DNA of 64,000 bases from SHZI01 sp031395645 (lineage in GTDB: Bacteria > Pseudomonadota > Gammaproteobacteria > Steroidobacterales > GCA-2729495), in contig JANNJM010000049.1 of assembly GCA_031395645.1 (NCBI GenBank), positions 1 to 64,000 of the forward strand. Direction: 5' to 3'. Of the stretch, positions 31,796 to 40,170 are shown one piece after another. Both the position numbers and the translations under genes were made by a program. Position 1 is the stretch's first letter. Each line of letters starts with the position of its first letter. Under the pieces are notes generated by a model that saw only the letters and a list, made by a program, of their open reading frames with translations, did not search any database and was not told the DNA's origin.

Positions 31796-33298
31796 TCAGA
31801 CCCGGTTTTTCCGCCGCCTCAGCAAGCCGACCAGGCCGAGAGCGAGCAGGCTCAATCCGTCCACGGCGCCACGGCCACCCGGTAGCGGAGGGTTGCCAGC
31901 CGGGGCGACCGTAACGCTCGTAAACGTCCCGGCCACGCCGCCAATCGTCAGTGTCGTGGTGGTATCTGTCGAATTGTTCGCCGAGCTCGTGTGCCGGAGG
32001 GCAACCGTCTGGCCGCTGTTGACGGTCCCGGCTGCGGCGGTGAACGCGCCACCAGCGATCGAGTACTCACCGCCGGTCACGCTGATTGCCGCTGGTGCAT
32101 TGATGCCTGCCACGGTGATCGCATTTGAAGTCTGGACGGTGTTAAGAGCCGCACCGACGACGTCGGTAAATGAGAATGCGGTCGGCGTCGTGTCGGCCGC
32201 CAGTGTCGTTGCGGTAAACGTGTCGGAAATCCCGCCGATCGTCAGCGTGGCATTGGTGGCCGTGCCGAATGCCGCCGAAGTGGTCTGCCGGACGGCAACC
32301 GTCTGGCCGTTGCTGACCGTGCCTGCTACCGCCGTGAAGGCGGCGCCGTCGATCGAATACTCACCGGTCGCCAGCGAGGTGATCGAGATGGCCACAGGTA
32401 CTGCGATGCCCGCCACGGTGATCGTATTGGAGGTCACCACGGTGCTGATCGCCGCATTCGGCTGATCATTCAAGAGGAAGGAATCCGGGGTGGCATCAAC
32501 GATGGTGATCGTCAGGACCCCGGCGTCTGTGTCCGCACCCTGCGAGCCCACGTAGCCCACGGTGTCGGTACCCACAAAGTCGCCATTCGGCGTGTAGATG
32601 ATATTAGCGCCGTTGACGCTGGCTGAGCCATTGGCGGGTTGCGTCGGGATCGACAGTGTCACCGCCGCCGCAAAGTTGGTGCACTGTGAGGCGGCCTCAA
32701 TGGAGTTGTTGCTGCTCCCGGAATTGACCTGGGCGGCGAAGTCGGCGCAGGCCGGCACTGGTGCGGCGATGAATCGATAGACGAAGCCAGATGTCAGGCC
32801 GACGATAGCAAACTCGGACTGTTCGATAATCGTCAGCGAGACGCCAGGTACTTCCACGATCGACACCTGGTCACAGTTGCCAGCAGGAAAGAACGTGCTT
32901 GCGCTGCAGGCGCTGGAGGCCGCACCGCCGCTCTGCTGCGTGCTGTTCCAGATGCCGTTTAGTCCCGACACGGCGCCCGTGCACGGCGTGCCGGCAGACT
33001 CCGTGCAGGTCTCCGTGTGGGTGATGGAGGTGCCGCCCACGACCGCCGCCCAGACGCCAGCGGTGTAGTTATAAGTGGAGTTAACGTTGACAAACGAGTG
33101 TGCGATGCCCGACGTGGCCACGTTGCCCAGGGCGTCAACCGTGGCCGACCCGGCGGTCGGTACCGGGCCTGTGAGTACCGCCGTGCCGGTGGGCGAGAAC
33201 GGGTTGTAGGAGGTCACAGCGCTGAGGACGTAGGAGCCGGCCGCGTTGGCGGCGTTGGACAACAGCCCCAGTAAGACCACGGCCAATAGCTTGTTCAT
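31796..33298 (-). CDS. Secreted repeat protein with GlyGly-CTERM-like tail
   Basis: A 500-residue exported protein. The ATG at 33298 has AAGGAG six bases upstream and starts a signal peptide (MNKLLAVVLLGLLSNAANAA). Residues 23-200 form a Cys-rich domain (TETCTESAGTPCTGAVSG, ASSACSASTFFPAGNCDQVS) that I do not recognise. An Ig-like stretch (GSASVNGANIIYTPNGDFVG) follows, then two tandem repeats of about 95 residues, each with TSN-x-ITVAGI, GEYSI-x-G-x-AFTA and GTV-x-x-GQTVA-x-R wording. The C-terminus is LPGGRGAVD, a hydrophobic helix and RRRKNR, the same tail style as the protein at 7766-9778. This marks a membrane or surface sorting substrate. The function is unknown. Confidence 0.85.
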   Translation of the reverse strand: MNKLLAVVLLGLLSNAANAAGSYVLSAVTSYNPFSPTGTAVLTGPVPTAGSATVDALGNVATSGIAHSFVNVNSTYNYTAGVWAAVVGGTSITHTETCTESAGTPCTGAVSGLNGIWNSTQQSGGAASSACSASTFFPAGNCDQVSIVEVPGVSLTIIEQSEFAIVGLTSGFVYRFIAAPVPACADFAAQVNSGSSNNSIEAASQCTNFAAAVTLSIPTQPANGSASVNGANIIYTPNGDFVGTDTVGYVGSQGADTDAGVLTITIVDATPDSFLLNDQPNAAISTVVTSNTITVAGIAVPVAISITSLATGEYSIDGAAFTAVAGTVSNGQTVAVRQTTSAAFGTATNATLTIGGISDTFTATTLAADTTPTAFSFTDVVGAALNTVQTSNAITVAGINAPAAISVTGGEYSIAGGAFTAAAGTVNSGQTVALRHTSSANNSTDTTTTLTIGGVAGTFTSVTVAPAGNPPLPGGRGAVDGLSLLALGLVGLLRRRKNRV

Positions 33299-33406
33299 CA
33301 ACGCTCCTTGCAGTGCCGGGGCCCCCGCGGCCCTTCAGCACTACTCTACGCCAGCGTGCCGCATGGCGAAATAACGATCGGCGGGAACGGCCCCCTGATG
33401 GACGTC

Positions 33407-33493
33407 TGGTGCCGGTGGAGGGGGTCGAACCCCCATGACCTTGCGGTCGCGGGATTTTGAGTCCCGTGCGTCTACCAATTCCGCCACACCGGC
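33407..33493 (-). tRNA. tRNA-Leu (anticodon CAA)
   Basis: Read on the minus strand, the acceptor stem starts GCCGGTG and ends CACCGGC, followed by A and an encoded CCA. The D-arm (GGCGGAATTGGTAGACGC), anticodon loop CTCAAAA (anticodon CAA, codon UUG), a long variable arm and the T-loop GGTTCGACCC are all present. The 87-base length is that of a class II leucine tRNA. It sits alone between two protein genes. Confidence 0.97.
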
Positions 33494-33526
33494 AGCGTTG
33501 TCAGTTTACACGAGTCGCTGCGCCGG

Positions 33527-34603
33527 TCATGGGGCCGCTGCGCTCCGCTTGGGCCCGATGCCCAGCGAGCTGATGTCCATGATGTGCACGAAGTTGTCGC
33601 TCATGAAGCGTTTGCCCAGGCTGCGCGCGAAGGCCAGCTTCGTGCCGTCGGGCGACACGGAGGGGAAGCCGTCGAAGCTGTCGTTAAAGGTGATCCGCTC
33701 CGGCGCCTTGTCGGGTTCCTGCATGTCGAACAGGAAGATCTCCCAGTTGTTATTCTCGATGATGCGGACGGCGAAAAAGTGCCGGCCATCCGGCGCCGGG
33801 TAGCTGCTCCAGTTCATGCCGTCGTCGAAGGTGCGCGGCGTGAGTTGCGTGCCGTCATGCCTGATGGTGAACACGGTCATCGGCGTAGGCCGCTTCTTGC
33901 CGAAGTCAGCGTATTTCCAGGCCCGGAACATGATCGTCTCGCTGTCGGGCAGGTACATCGGACGGCCTTCTTCCCACTCCGTGGTGTTGGTCACCCGCTG
34001 CTCGCCGGTGCCATCGGCACGCATGCGCCAGATGTCCATGTTGCCGTTCTCCTGGCGGCCGAAGACGATCCACTGGCCGTCCGGCGACACCGAAATCTCG
34101 GCGTCATACACCTTGTTGTTCGTCAGTCGCTTGACGTTCTTGCCATCAATGTCAGCCAGGTAGAGATCCGAACCGATGGGGTAATCGCGCGGGTCCGACC
34201 AGTTCCCGACAGGCAGATCCAGGTTGTCGCGGATCGAGGTGAAGACCAGGTGTTTCATATCGGGGAAGAAGTAGGAGCAGGCGTCCTGGCCTGTCGGGTT
34301 GATGCGGCGAAGGTTCTCGCCGCGGTCGGTGAAGGTCCAGGTCAGCGCGCCGCCCGAGGCGCCAATCTTCGCCTTGACCGCCGTTGGGTCCTGAACCTGC
34401 GCAATCAGGGTCGTGTTGTCGGAGCCGTAGTACGGCTCCGCGGCTTCCGGGACGTTCGGCACCCTGTAGACCTTCAATTGTCGTGGGCCCTCGAGAAAGG
34501 TTGGGATGTTCGTGGTGCCGGTGGCTGCCACGGCGGGGGTGGACGCTACTGTTAGCAGCACCACAATACCGGTGGCGATGGCGGGAACGAGAGTCGTTTG
34601 CAT
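33527..34603 (-). CDS. Exported PD40/TolB-like beta-propeller protein
   Basis: A 358-residue protein with a signal peptide (MQTTLVPAIATGIVVLLTVA... AVAA), so periplasmic. It is built from TolB-type PD40 blades: SYFFPDMKHLVFTSIRDN, SDLYLADIDGKNVKRLTNNK, DAEISVSPDGQWIVFGRQ, DIWRMRADGTGEQRVTNTTE, FPSVSPDGTKLAFARSLGKR. It lacks the TolB N-terminal domain and no tol-pal genes are near, so it is a stand-alone propeller rather than TolB. Related proteins are annotated as WD40-like translocation components, but the role is unknown. It is divergent from queA across 72 bases. Confidence 0.85.
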   Translation of the reverse strand: MQTTLVPAIATGIVVLLTVASTPAVAATGTTNIPTFLEGPRQLKVYRVPNVPEAAEPYYGSDNTTLIAQVQDPTAVKAKIGASGGALTWTFTDRGENLRRINPTGQDACSYFFPDMKHLVFTSIRDNLDLPVGNWSDPRDYPIGSDLYLADIDGKNVKRLTNNKVYDAEISVSPDGQWIVFGRQENGNMDIWRMRADGTGEQRVTNTTEWEEGRPMYLPDSETIMFRAWKYADFGKKRPTPMTVFTIRHDGTQLTPRTFDDGMNWSSYPAPDGRHFFAVRIIENNNWEIFLFDMQEPDKAPERITFNDSFDGFPSVSPDGTKLAFARSLGKRFMSDNFVHIMDISSLGIGPKRSAAAP

Positions 34604-34675
34604 CAGCGTTAACTCCGGTGTGGGTGGTTCGGGGCCTCGTGAGCAATACTAGCGCTCGTTCCCGATGTCACCAAT

Positions 34676-35713
34676 ATGGATCCCGCCGGCTTTTATTTCG
34701 ACCTGCCACCCGAATTGATCGCGCAGCAGGCGCTGCCAGAGCGCTCGGCCAGCCGGTTGCTGCATGTTGGTGCAGGGTCCGGCGGCGGGTGCGACGATTT
34801 GTCCGTCCGGGAACTCCCCGGCCTGTTGCGTGCCGGCGACCTGCTGATTGCCAACGACAGCCGCGTGCTTCCCGCCCGGCTGTTCGGCCTGAAGGCATCG
34901 GGCGGCAAAGTCGAACTGCTGCTTGAGCGCGTGCTCGGCGTGACCGAGGCGCTGGTCCAGCTCCGGTCGAGTCACGCGCCTAAAGCGGGAGCCGTACTCA
35001 GTTTTGGGCCGGAGGTGACCGCTGAGGTCATTGGGCGGCGTGAGGAATTTTTTGTGCTGCGGTTCTCCCGGGCGATTGAGCCTGTGTTGACCGAGTTCGG
35101 GCACGTGCCGCTGCCACCCTATATCCGGCGGGACGATGCGCCGGGCGACCGGCAGCGCTACCAGACAGTATTTGCCCGGGAGGCGGGCTCCGTTGCCGCG
35201 CCGACCGCCGGTCTCCACTTCGACGAACGCCTGCTCGAATCGCTTGCCGGCAGGGGGGTCGAGTTTCGGACGTTGACACTCCACGTGGGTGCGGGCACCT
35301 TTGCGCCGCTTCGTCCGCAGCAGCTGAAGACCGGGCGGCTGCACGCGGAGCAAGTCGAGGTGTCGGCGGAACTCTGCGCGGCGGTAGTGGCGTGTCGCGT
35401 GCGAGGTGGTCGAGTGATTGCCGTGGGCACGACCGCCACGCGTGCTCTCGAGACGGCGGGCGTCTCTGGCGAATTGCGGCCGTTGCGCGGCGAGACCAGT
35501 CTGTTTATCCGGCCGGGGTATCCGTTCCGGATCGTGGATGCGATGCTCACCAACTTTCACCTGCCGGAGTCGTCGTTGCTGATGCTCGTGTGTGCGTTCG
35601 GCGGAACGGAGCGGGTGCTCGCGGCTTACGCGCACGCGGTGGCCAGCCGCTACCGGTTCTACAGCTACGGCGACGCGATGTTTCTGGAGCGCGCTCCTAC
35701 GAAGCATCCATGA
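34676..35713 (+). CDS. queA: S-adenosylmethionine:tRNA ribosyltransferase-isomerase
   Basis: QueA transfers and isomerises the ribose of SAM onto preQ1-tRNA to make epoxyqueuosine. The protein has 345 residues, near the family length. Characteristic segments are FDLPPELIAQQALPERSASR, LLIANDSRVLPARLFGLKAS, ERYQTVF-type YQTVFAREAGSVAAPTAGLH, LTLHVGAGTF and TNFHLPESSLLMLVCAFGG. The C-terminus departs from the family after SYGDAMF: the last nine residues (LERAPTKHP) include the palindrome GGAGCGCGCTCC followed by TAC, a probable REP remnant. The stop overlaps the tgt start (ATGA), so the two are translationally coupled. Confidence 0.96.
   Translation: MDPAGFYFDLPPELIAQQALPERSASRLLHVGAGSGGGCDDLSVRELPGLLRAGDLLIANDSRVLPARLFGLKASGGKVELLLERVLGVTEALVQLRSSHAPKAGAVLSFGPEVTAEVIGRREEFFVLRFSRAIEPVLTEFGHVPLPPYIRRDDAPGDRQRYQTVFAREAGSVAAPTAGLHFDERLLESLAGRGVEFRTLTLHVGAGTFAPLRPQQLKTGRLHAEQVEVSAELCAAVVACRVRGGRVIAVGTTATRALETAGVSGELRPLRGETSLFIRPGYPFRIVDAMLTNFHLPESSLLMLVCAFGGTERVLAAYAHAVASRYRFYSYGDAMFLERAPTKHP
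35686..35700. repeat. REP-like remnant in the 3' end of queA
   Basis: GGAGCGCGCTCCTAC resembles the two outer ends of a REP (GGAGCGC and GCGCTCCTAC) joined without the middle, as would result from deletion of the internal part. It is translated as Glu-Arg-Ala-Pro-Thr at the end of QueA. The evidence is similarity to the other REPs of this window only. Confidence 0.5.
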
Positions 35714-36846
35714 CACCAGGAATTTTCCAGCTGCTCGCCACCGACGGCGCGGCCCGGCGCGGGCGTCTGACGCTCGCGCACGGGACCGTGGAGACGCCGG
35801 TCTTCATGCCGGTCGGAACCTACGGCACCGTCAAGGCCATGACGCCGGAGGACCTCGAGTCGCTCGGTGCCGAAATCATCCTCGGCAACACCTTCCACCT
35901 CATGCTCCGGCCCGGCGGTGAGGTCGTGCATTCGCTTGGGGGTCTGCACGGCTTCATGCACTGGCAGAAGCCGATCCTGACCGACTCTGGCGGCTTCCAG
36001 GTGTGGAGTCTCGAGACGCGGAACAAGGTCAGCGAGGACGGCGTGGAGTTTCGGGCGCCAGTCGACGGCAGCCTTGCATTTCTGTCACCGGAGCGCGCCA
36101 TGGAGGTGCAGGCGCAACTGGGCAGCGACGTCCAGATGATCTTTGACGAATGCACCAACTACCCGGCCACCGAAGCCGAGGCCCGCACCTCGATGGAGCT
36201 CTCCCTGCGCTGGGCCGGCCGCAGTCGCGCGGCCTTCGATGCTGGCACTGCCCCGGGGCGCGGTGCTGCCGTTTTCGGCATCGTCCAGGGGGGCATGCAC
36301 GAGGCGCTGCGCAGCGAGTCGCTGGCCGGGCTTCTGCACCTTGGCTTCGACGGGCTGGCCATCGGCGGCCTGTCGGTCGGCGAGCCGGAGGCGGATCGGC
36401 GCCGTATCCTCGAGCACACGCTGCCGCAGATGCCGGCGGGCATGCCGCGCTACCTCATGGGCGTCGGCACGCCCTCCGATATCGTCCGGGCCGTGCTGCG
36501 CGGCGTGGACATGTTCGATTGCGTGATGCCCACCCGGAACGCGCGGAACGGCACTCTCTTTGTTGCAGATGGCGTGGTCCGCATCCGCAATGCCTGTTAC
36601 CGGGATGATCCCCGCCCGATCGAGGAGGGCTGCGGTTGCTACACCTGCCGGCACTACAGCCGGGCCTACCTCCGCCATCTGGACCAGTGTGGCGAGATGC
36701 TTGGTTCCCACCTGAACACAGTGCACAACCTGTTCTTCTATATGCAGCTCATGGCCAGCCTCCGCACGGCAATAGAGCGGGGCGAGCTTAAGGCTTTTTC
36801 CGAGGCCTTCCTGGCCCGGCAGCACCCGGAAGCTTCTGTGCCATAA
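35710..36846 (+). CDS. tgt: tRNA-guanine transglycosylase
   Basis: Tgt exchanges guanine-34 of GUN tRNAs for preQ1, the step before QueA. From the ATG at 35710 the protein has 378 residues, as usual. Motifs: LGNTFHLMLRPGGEVVHSLG, ILTDSGGFQVWSLE (the catalytic Asp region), IFDECTNYPATEAEART, GIVQGGMHEALR, LPHYLMGVG-type PRYLMGVGTPSDI, and FDCVMPTRNARNGTLF (second catalytic Asp). Zinc ligands are in CGCYTCRHYSRAYLRHL. A longer open frame upstream overlaps queA in another frame and is rejected. It is followed by yajC and secDF, the conserved order. Confidence 0.97.
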   Translation: MTPGIFQLLATDGAARRGRLTLAHGTVETPVFMPVGTYGTVKAMTPEDLESLGAEIILGNTFHLMLRPGGEVVHSLGGLHGFMHWQKPILTDSGGFQVWSLETRNKVSEDGVEFRAPVDGSLAFLSPERAMEVQAQLGSDVQMIFDECTNYPATEAEARTSMELSLRWAGRSRAAFDAGTAPGRGAAVFGIVQGGMHEALRSESLAGLLHLGFDGLAIGGLSVGEPEADRRRILEHTLPQMPAGMPRYLMGVGTPSDIVRAVLRGVDMFDCVMPTRNARNGTLFVADGVVRIRNACYRDDPRPIEEGCGCYTCRHYSRAYLRHLDQCGEMLGSHLNTVHNLFFYMQLMASLRTAIERGELKAFSEAFLARQHPEASVP

Positions 36847-36879
36847 TGGCGCGCCTTTTTTCCGGGACTACTACGAATA

Positions 36880-37206
36880 ATGGGCTTTTTCATTCAAGAC
36901 GCCTGGGCGCAGGGCGCGGCGACCGCTTCGGACCCCTGGCTCAGCATGCTGCCGCTGGTCATCATCTTTGTCGTCTTCTACTTTCTGCTCATCCGGCCCC
37001 AGCAGAAGCGCCAGAAGGAGCACAAGGACCTGATCTCGAAGCTCGTGACGGGTGACGAAGTGGTCACCGCCGGCGGAGTGCTGGGCAAGGTCACGGAAGT
37101 CGGCGAGTCCTTTGTGCATGTCGAGATTGCCGACGGCGTGCAGATCAAGGTGCAACGGCAGACCATTGGTGCCGTCGTGCCGAAAGGTACGATGAAGAAC
37201 GCCTGA
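36880..37206 (+). CDS. yajC: Preprotein translocase subunit YajC
   Basis: YajC is the small membrane component of the SecDF-YajC complex that assists SecYEG. The 108-residue protein has a single transmembrane helix (MLPLVIIFVVFYFLLIRPQQ) and a cytoplasmic domain (KRQKEHKDLISKLVTGDEVV, TAGGVLGKVTEVGESFVHVE), with the hallmark RPQQKRQKEH. The N-terminal part MGFFIQDAWAQGA is short and periplasmic. It lies between tgt and secD as in most gammaproteobacteria. Confidence 0.97.
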   Translation: MGFFIQDAWAQGAATASDPWLSMLPLVIIFVVFYFLLIRPQQKRQKEHKDLISKLVTGDEVVTAGGVLGKVTEVGESFVHVEIADGVQIKVQRQTIGAVVPKGTMKNA

Positions 37207-37250
37207 AGAATAACGCCTGAGATCCCCCTCCTTCGGCTCTTGAACCGGTC

Positions 37251-39098
37251 ATGAATCGTTATCCCCTCTGGAAAAACCTCCTCGTCGCAGTTCTGGTCGC
37301 AGCGGCTGCCTTTATCGCCCTGCCCAACCTCTTCGGTCCGCAACCCGCCCTGCAGGTCAGCCTGACAAATGGCCAGCCACTGGAGGGCAGTGGGGTGGAG
37401 CGTGTGAAGCAGGTCCTGGCCGAAAAGAACATTGCCAGCACCACGCTCTACACGGAAGACGGGCGAGTGACGGTCGGTTTCCCGACGGTGGACGCACAGA
37501 TCAAGGCCGCGGACTTGCTGCGCGGCTCGCTCGGCAAGACCTACACCACGGCCTTGACGCTGGCGCCGACCATGCCGGACTGGCTGCGCAGTACCGGTCT
37601 GCGTCCCGTCCCGTTGGGGCTCGATCTGCGGGGCGGCGTCCACTTTCTCTTTGAGGTCGACATGACCACCGCGATCAGGCAGCGGCTCGATGCCTATGCC
37701 GCCGACTTCACCCGGGAACTGCGCGAGAACCGCATCCGCCGCAGTGTCGCGGTGGTCGGGCAGGAGGTCCGGGTGAGCCTGCCTGAACGTGCCGATGCGG
37801 ACCGCGCCGAACAGCTGCTGCGGGACATGGATGCCGATCTTCAGTTCGAACGGCGCGATGCCGGTGAGGGCGTGGTGCTCGTGGCGCGCATGACGCCGGA
37901 GCAGATCAAGGCGCGCCAGGACTTTGCAATTCAGCAGAACACCACGACGCTCCGCAACCGCGTTAATGAGCTCGGAGTCGCCGAAACGGTGGTACAGCGC
38001 CAGGGCCTCGACCGGATTGTGGTGCAGCTCCCTGGTGTCCAGGACCCCACCCAGGCCGAACGGGTGCTGGGTGCCACGGCCACGCTCGAGTTTCGCCTGG
38101 TCTGCGATGCGGAGAACGCCATTGAGGCCGAGCGCACAGGCCGCGCGCCGCTCGGCTGTGAACTGTTCAAGGCCCGGACCGGCGAACCGGTGCTGTTGAA
38201 GCGCCGCACGATCGTCACCGGCGATCAGCTCGTGGATGCCAGCCAGGGCTTCGATCAGGGGCAACCGGCTGTGTTCGTGCGCCTTGACAGCAAGGGCGCG
38301 CGCAACATGCTGGACACCACGAAGGCCAACCTCCAGAAGCCGATGGCTGTCGTGTTTGTCGAGCAGAAGCGCGAGACCATCGAGCGCAACGGCCAGAAGA
38401 TCGAAGTCCCGCGGGAATCCCGCGAGGTCATCAACATTGCCACCATCAATGGCGTCTTCAGCAGCAATTTCCAGATCACCGGGCTTGAGTCCCTGGAGGC
38501 AAGGGACCTGGCGCTGCTGCTCCGGGCGGGCGCACTGGCCGCCCCCATCTACAAGGTGGAGGAGCGGACGGTAGGACCGAGCCTTGGCCAGGACAATATC
38601 GACAAGGGCGTCCTGGCTTTTGTTATCGGCTTTGCCCTGGTGGCAGTCTTTATGGTGGCCTACTACCGGGTCTTCGGCCTGGTGGCCAATCTGGCTCTCC
38701 TGATGAACGTGGTCATGGTGATGGCGCTGCTGGCCATGATCCAGGCGGCCCTTACGCTGCCCGGTATCGCGGGGATCGTGCTGACGATCGGCATGGCCGT
38801 CGATGCCAACGTCCTGATCAACGAGCGCATTCGCGAGGAATTGCGCAACGGCAACAGTCCCCAGGCGGCCATTAGCGCCGGCTATGACAGGGCCCTCGCC
38901 ACCATCACCGATTCGAACGTCACCGCGCTGATCGCCGGCATCGTGCTTTTCGTCTTCGGTAACGGGCCAGTCAAGGGGTTTGCCGTAACCCTGTGTCTCG
39001 GAATCCTGACCTCGATGTTCACCGCCGTGGTGGGCACGCGGTCAATCATCAATCTGCTGTACGGTCAGCGGAAGAATATCGAGCAGCTTTCGGTCTGA
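37251..39098 (+). CDS. secD: Protein translocase subunit SecD
   Basis: SecD uses the proton gradient with SecF to pull exported proteins through the membrane. The 615-residue protein has an N-terminal helix (LLVAVLVAAAAFIALPNLFG), the P1 head with PLGLDLRGGVHFLFEVDMTT, and five C-terminal helices, including the conserved GIAGIVLTIGMAVDANVLIN and ERIREELRNG. The length and domain order are normal. The gene is separated from secF by seven bases, so the genes are co-translated. Confidence 0.98.
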   Translation: MNRYPLWKNLLVAVLVAAAAFIALPNLFGPQPALQVSLTNGQPLEGSGVERVKQVLAEKNIASTTLYTEDGRVTVGFPTVDAQIKAADLLRGSLGKTYTTALTLAPTMPDWLRSTGLRPVPLGLDLRGGVHFLFEVDMTTAIRQRLDAYAADFTRELRENRIRRSVAVVGQEVRVSLPERADADRAEQLLRDMDADLQFERRDAGEGVVLVARMTPEQIKARQDFAIQQNTTTLRNRVNELGVAETVVQRQGLDRIVVQLPGVQDPTQAERVLGATATLEFRLVCDAENAIEAERTGRAPLGCELFKARTGEPVLLKRRTIVTGDQLVDASQGFDQGQPAVFVRLDSKGARNMLDTTKANLQKPMAVVFVEQKRETIERNGQKIEVPRESREVINIATINGVFSSNFQITGLESLEARDLALLLRAGALAAPIYKVEERTVGPSLGQDNIDKGVLAFVIGFALVAVFMVAYYRVFGLVANLALLMNVVMVMALLAMIQAALTLPGIAGIVLTIGMAVDANVLINERIREELRNGNSPQAAISAGYDRALATITDSNVTALIAGIVLFVFGNGPVKGFAVTLCLGILTSMFTAVVGTRSIINLLYGQRKNIEQLSV

Positions 39099-39105
39099 AG
39101 CCAGG

Positions 39106-40074
39106 ATGCCTCCAATGCGACGATTCACCGGTCTCGAGTTCTTCAGCAAGAAGACTTCGTTTGATTTTCTGGGGCGCCGGCGTTCGCTGGGCATCGTTTC
39201 CGTGATTCTCATCGGGATATCGCTGGTTCTCCTGATTCCCGGCGTGCGGGGACTGAACTTCGGTATCGATTTCACCGGGGGCGTCCTTCTCGAGGTCGGG
39301 TACGCCGGCCCCGCTGATCTGGCCGATATTCGCGCCCGGCTCGGCGCGGGCGGTTTTGGTGATGCGCAAGTGCAGAACTTTGGTACGGCGCGGGATGTGA
39401 TGATCCGGGTGCTGCCCCGCGAGGGGATCGACAATCTGCAGGAAGCGAACCAGATCCTCGCCGTACTTCGCGCTGGGGATCCTTCCGTTGAGCTGCGACG
39501 CACGGAATTCGTCGGTCCCCAGGTTGGTGATGAACTGTCAGAACAGGGCGCGCTGGCTGGCCTCTTTGCCTTTTTGATGATCGGCATCTACGTGGCGCTG
39601 CGCTTTCAGTGGAAGTTCGCCGTCGGCGCACTGGTCGCCACTTTCCATGATCCGATCATCACTCTCGGTATCTTCGCGCTCTTTCAGATTCCATTCGACC
39701 TCTCCTCGCTGGCTGCAATTCTCGCAATTGTCGGGTACTCGGTGAATGACACGGTCGTGGTCTTCGACCGCATCCGGGAAAATTTCCGGAAGGTCCGGCG
39801 AGGTACGCCCGAGGAGATCATGAACCTGTCGGTCAACGAAACGCTTAGTCGCACCATCATGACCAGCGTTGTTACCCTGCTGGTGGTCGTTGCCATGCTG
39901 CTCTTCGGCGGCGAAACGCTGCGGGGCTTCTCGATAGCCCTGTGCATCGGAATTTTCGTTGGTACGTACTCGTCGATTTACATCGCGAGCGCAACGGCGC
40001 TGGCGCTCAAGGCCGGGCCCAGCGACATGATGCCGGCGAAGAAAGACAAGGACGCGATCGACGCGCTGCCCTGA
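39106..40074 (+). CDS. secF: Protein translocase subunit SecF
   Basis: Partner of SecD. The 322-residue protein shows the N-terminal DFLGRRRSLGIVSVILIGIS, the periplasmic FGIDFTGGVLLEVGYAGP, and helices 2-6 including SLAAILAIVGYSVNDTVVVF and DRIRENFRKVRRG and LFGGETLRGFSIALCIGIFV. The start could be 39106 or 39115 (Met-Pro-Pro-Met-Arg); CAGG lies just upstream of the first. It ends 15 bases before a REP hairpin that separates it from the convergent suhB. Confidence 0.97.
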   Translation: MPPMRRFTGLEFFSKKTSFDFLGRRRSLGIVSVILIGISLVLLIPGVRGLNFGIDFTGGVLLEVGYAGPADLADIRARLGAGGFGDAQVQNFGTARDVMIRVLPREGIDNLQEANQILAVLRAGDPSVELRRTEFVGPQVGDELSEQGALAGLFAFLMIGIYVALRFQWKFAVGALVATFHDPIITLGIFALFQIPFDLSSLAAILAIVGYSVNDTVVVFDRIRENFRKVRRGTPEEIMNLSVNETLSRTIMTSVVTLLVVVAMLLFGGETLRGFSIALCIGIFVGTYSSIYIASATALALKAGPSDMMPAKKDKDAIDALP

Positions 40075-40089
40075 GCACAGGAGTGCTGA

Positions 40090-40170
40090 GTAGGAGCGCC
40101 TTCAGGCGCGACCCTTCCCGCTCGGAAAAAGCCGTCGAAAAAGGCCGGTCGCGCCTGAAGGCGCTCCTAC
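40090..40170. repeat. REP pair between secF and suhB
   Basis: A forward REP (40090-40111, GTAGGAGCGCCTTCAGG...) and a reverse copy (40149-40170) are separated by about 37 bases that also contain partly complementary A-rich sequence. They can form one large hairpin between two convergent genes, a typical BIME-like arrangement. The outer GTAG of the reverse copy supplies the TAG stop codon of suhB (40167-40169 on the minus strand). Confidence 0.93.

Noticed and set aside
33233..33243. GTAGGAGCC match within the CTERM-tailed protein gene
   Set aside because: There is no REP palindrome; it is coding sequence for the N-terminal region.
34270..34280. GTAGGAGC-like match inside the PD40 propeller gene
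   Set aside because: It lacks the palindromic REP body and is explained by coding sequence.
33527..34603. Calling the PD40 protein TolB
   Set aside because: It lacks the TolB N-terminal domain and there are no tolQRA or pal genes nearby.
36978..38264. 428-codon open frame antisense to yajC and secD
   Set aside because: yajC and secD are intact and conserved; this is a shadow frame.
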